5,675 nt of DNA. Origin: Hyphomicrobiaceae bacterium (GTDB lineage: Bacteria; Pseudomonadota; Alphaproteobacteria; Rhizobiales; Hyphomicrobiaceae). Shown piece by piece: positions 5,533 through 5,675 of this stretch. The notes under the pieces were generated by a model. The model worked only from the letters and a program-made list of their open reading frames with translations, did not search any database and was not told the origin of the DNA. Made by a program: the position numbers and the translations under genes. Position 1 is the stretch's first letter; each line of letters opens with the position of its first letter. The DNA lies in the NCBI GenBank assembly GCA_025359005.1, contig JANYHP010000547.1, forward strand, positions 1 to 5,675, in the 5' to 3' direction.

Positions 5533-5606
5533 AGCAAGGTTTCAGCTTTGGTCAACGGCTCCGTACGCGGTGCGATACGGCCAAAGTGGCTTAATGCGCC
5601 CTTGCT
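5533..5606. other. Nested long hairpin of unknown role
   Basis: Three stems are nested in register. AGCAAGG (5533-5539) pairs with CCTTGCT (5600-5606). CTTTGG (5546-5551) pairs with CCAAAG (5581-5586). CCGTA (5561-5565) pairs with TACGG (5576-5580), stacked directly on the second stem's 3' side, with CGC/GCG (5566-5568, 5572-5574) continuing at the tip. Eighteen perfect pairs in the three main stems is more than I would expect by chance in 74 bases. Together with the neighbouring inverted repeat it could be a small RNA, a structured leader of a gene beyond the window, or a mobile palindromic element. No promoter or terminator is clear. Confidence 0.4.
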
Positions 5607-5675
5607 ACAACCGGGGCTTCGTACCGACGCGCGTTTGCTTCGACCGCATCTCATTTTTTGTCATGGCCGCGAAGG

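Larger units (their letters stand above)
5376..5675. other. Non-coding 3' region after the serine hydrolase, to the window end
   Basis: These 300 bases hold the terminator, the 9-bp inverted repeat and the nested hairpin listed separately. I see no gene. A minus-strand open frame covers most of it but continues antisense through the serine hydrolase and has no family resemblance. A T-run at 5654-5659 near the end is not preceded by a hairpin I can find. Confidence 0.6.

Noticed and set aside
3996..5654. A 552-codon minus-strand open frame antisense to the serine hydrolase
   Set aside because: It lies opposite a gene with signal peptide, catalytic motifs, ribosome binding site and terminator. 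Its His/Arg/Gly/Ala-rich product has no recognisable domain. Long antisense open frames are expected in G/C-rich genes.
5488..5675. SRP RNA, 6S RNA, RNase P RNA or tmRNA in the structured 3' region
   Set aside because: The conserved sequence cores I know for SRP RNA, RNase P RNA and tmRNA are absent on both strands, and nothing specific supports 6S RNA.

Overview
The window is an ordinary-looking stretch of a GC-rich alphaproteobacterial chromosome, most likely from the Rhizobiales/Hyphomicrobiales or a near relative. The lineage call rests on two protein families that are essentially alphaproteobacterial: the TIGR02186 / Alph_Pro_TM membrane protein (170-1171) and the DUF2948 protein (1983-2429). 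The strong G/C third-position bias of all genes agrees. I see no tRNA, rRNA, insertion sequence, phage gene or CRISPR array.

Layout. On the + strand, the window opens in the last 55 codons of a TauE/SafE (TSUP) anion permease (1-168). One base after its stop begins the TIGR02186 exported protein (170-1171), so these two form an operon. Facing them, only 19 bp away, is a minus-strand block: a DltE-like short-chain dehydrogenase (1191-1946) preceded by the DUF2948 gene (1983-2429), 36 bp apart and probably cotranscribed. Next comes about 400 bp without a convincing gene. It holds a good intrinsic terminator on the minus strand (2617-2644), which probably ends the transcript of the next minus-strand gene, an agmatinase/arginase-family ureohydrolase (2832-3752). 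A 339-bp divergent intergenic region rich in inverted repeats separates the ureohydrolase from a + strand secreted serine hydrolase of the beta-lactamase / family VIII esterase type (4092-5375), which has a clear Shine-Dalgarno. That gene is closed by an intrinsic terminator (5433-5467). The last 200 bp carry no gene I can support but have strikingly strong inverted repeats.

The genes do not add up to one pathway. The TSUP/TIGR02186 pair suggests anion (sulfite, sulfonate or related) transport. The ureohydrolase belongs to guanidino-compound or polyamine metabolism. The SDR and the serine hydrolase are accessory enzymes of unknown substrate. No previously undescribed multi-gene system is evident. 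The least explained material is in the non-coding gaps: the three-way-junction-like repeat upstream of the ureohydrolase (3789-3850), and the perfect 9-bp inverted repeat plus nested hairpin after the serine hydrolase (5495-5606).
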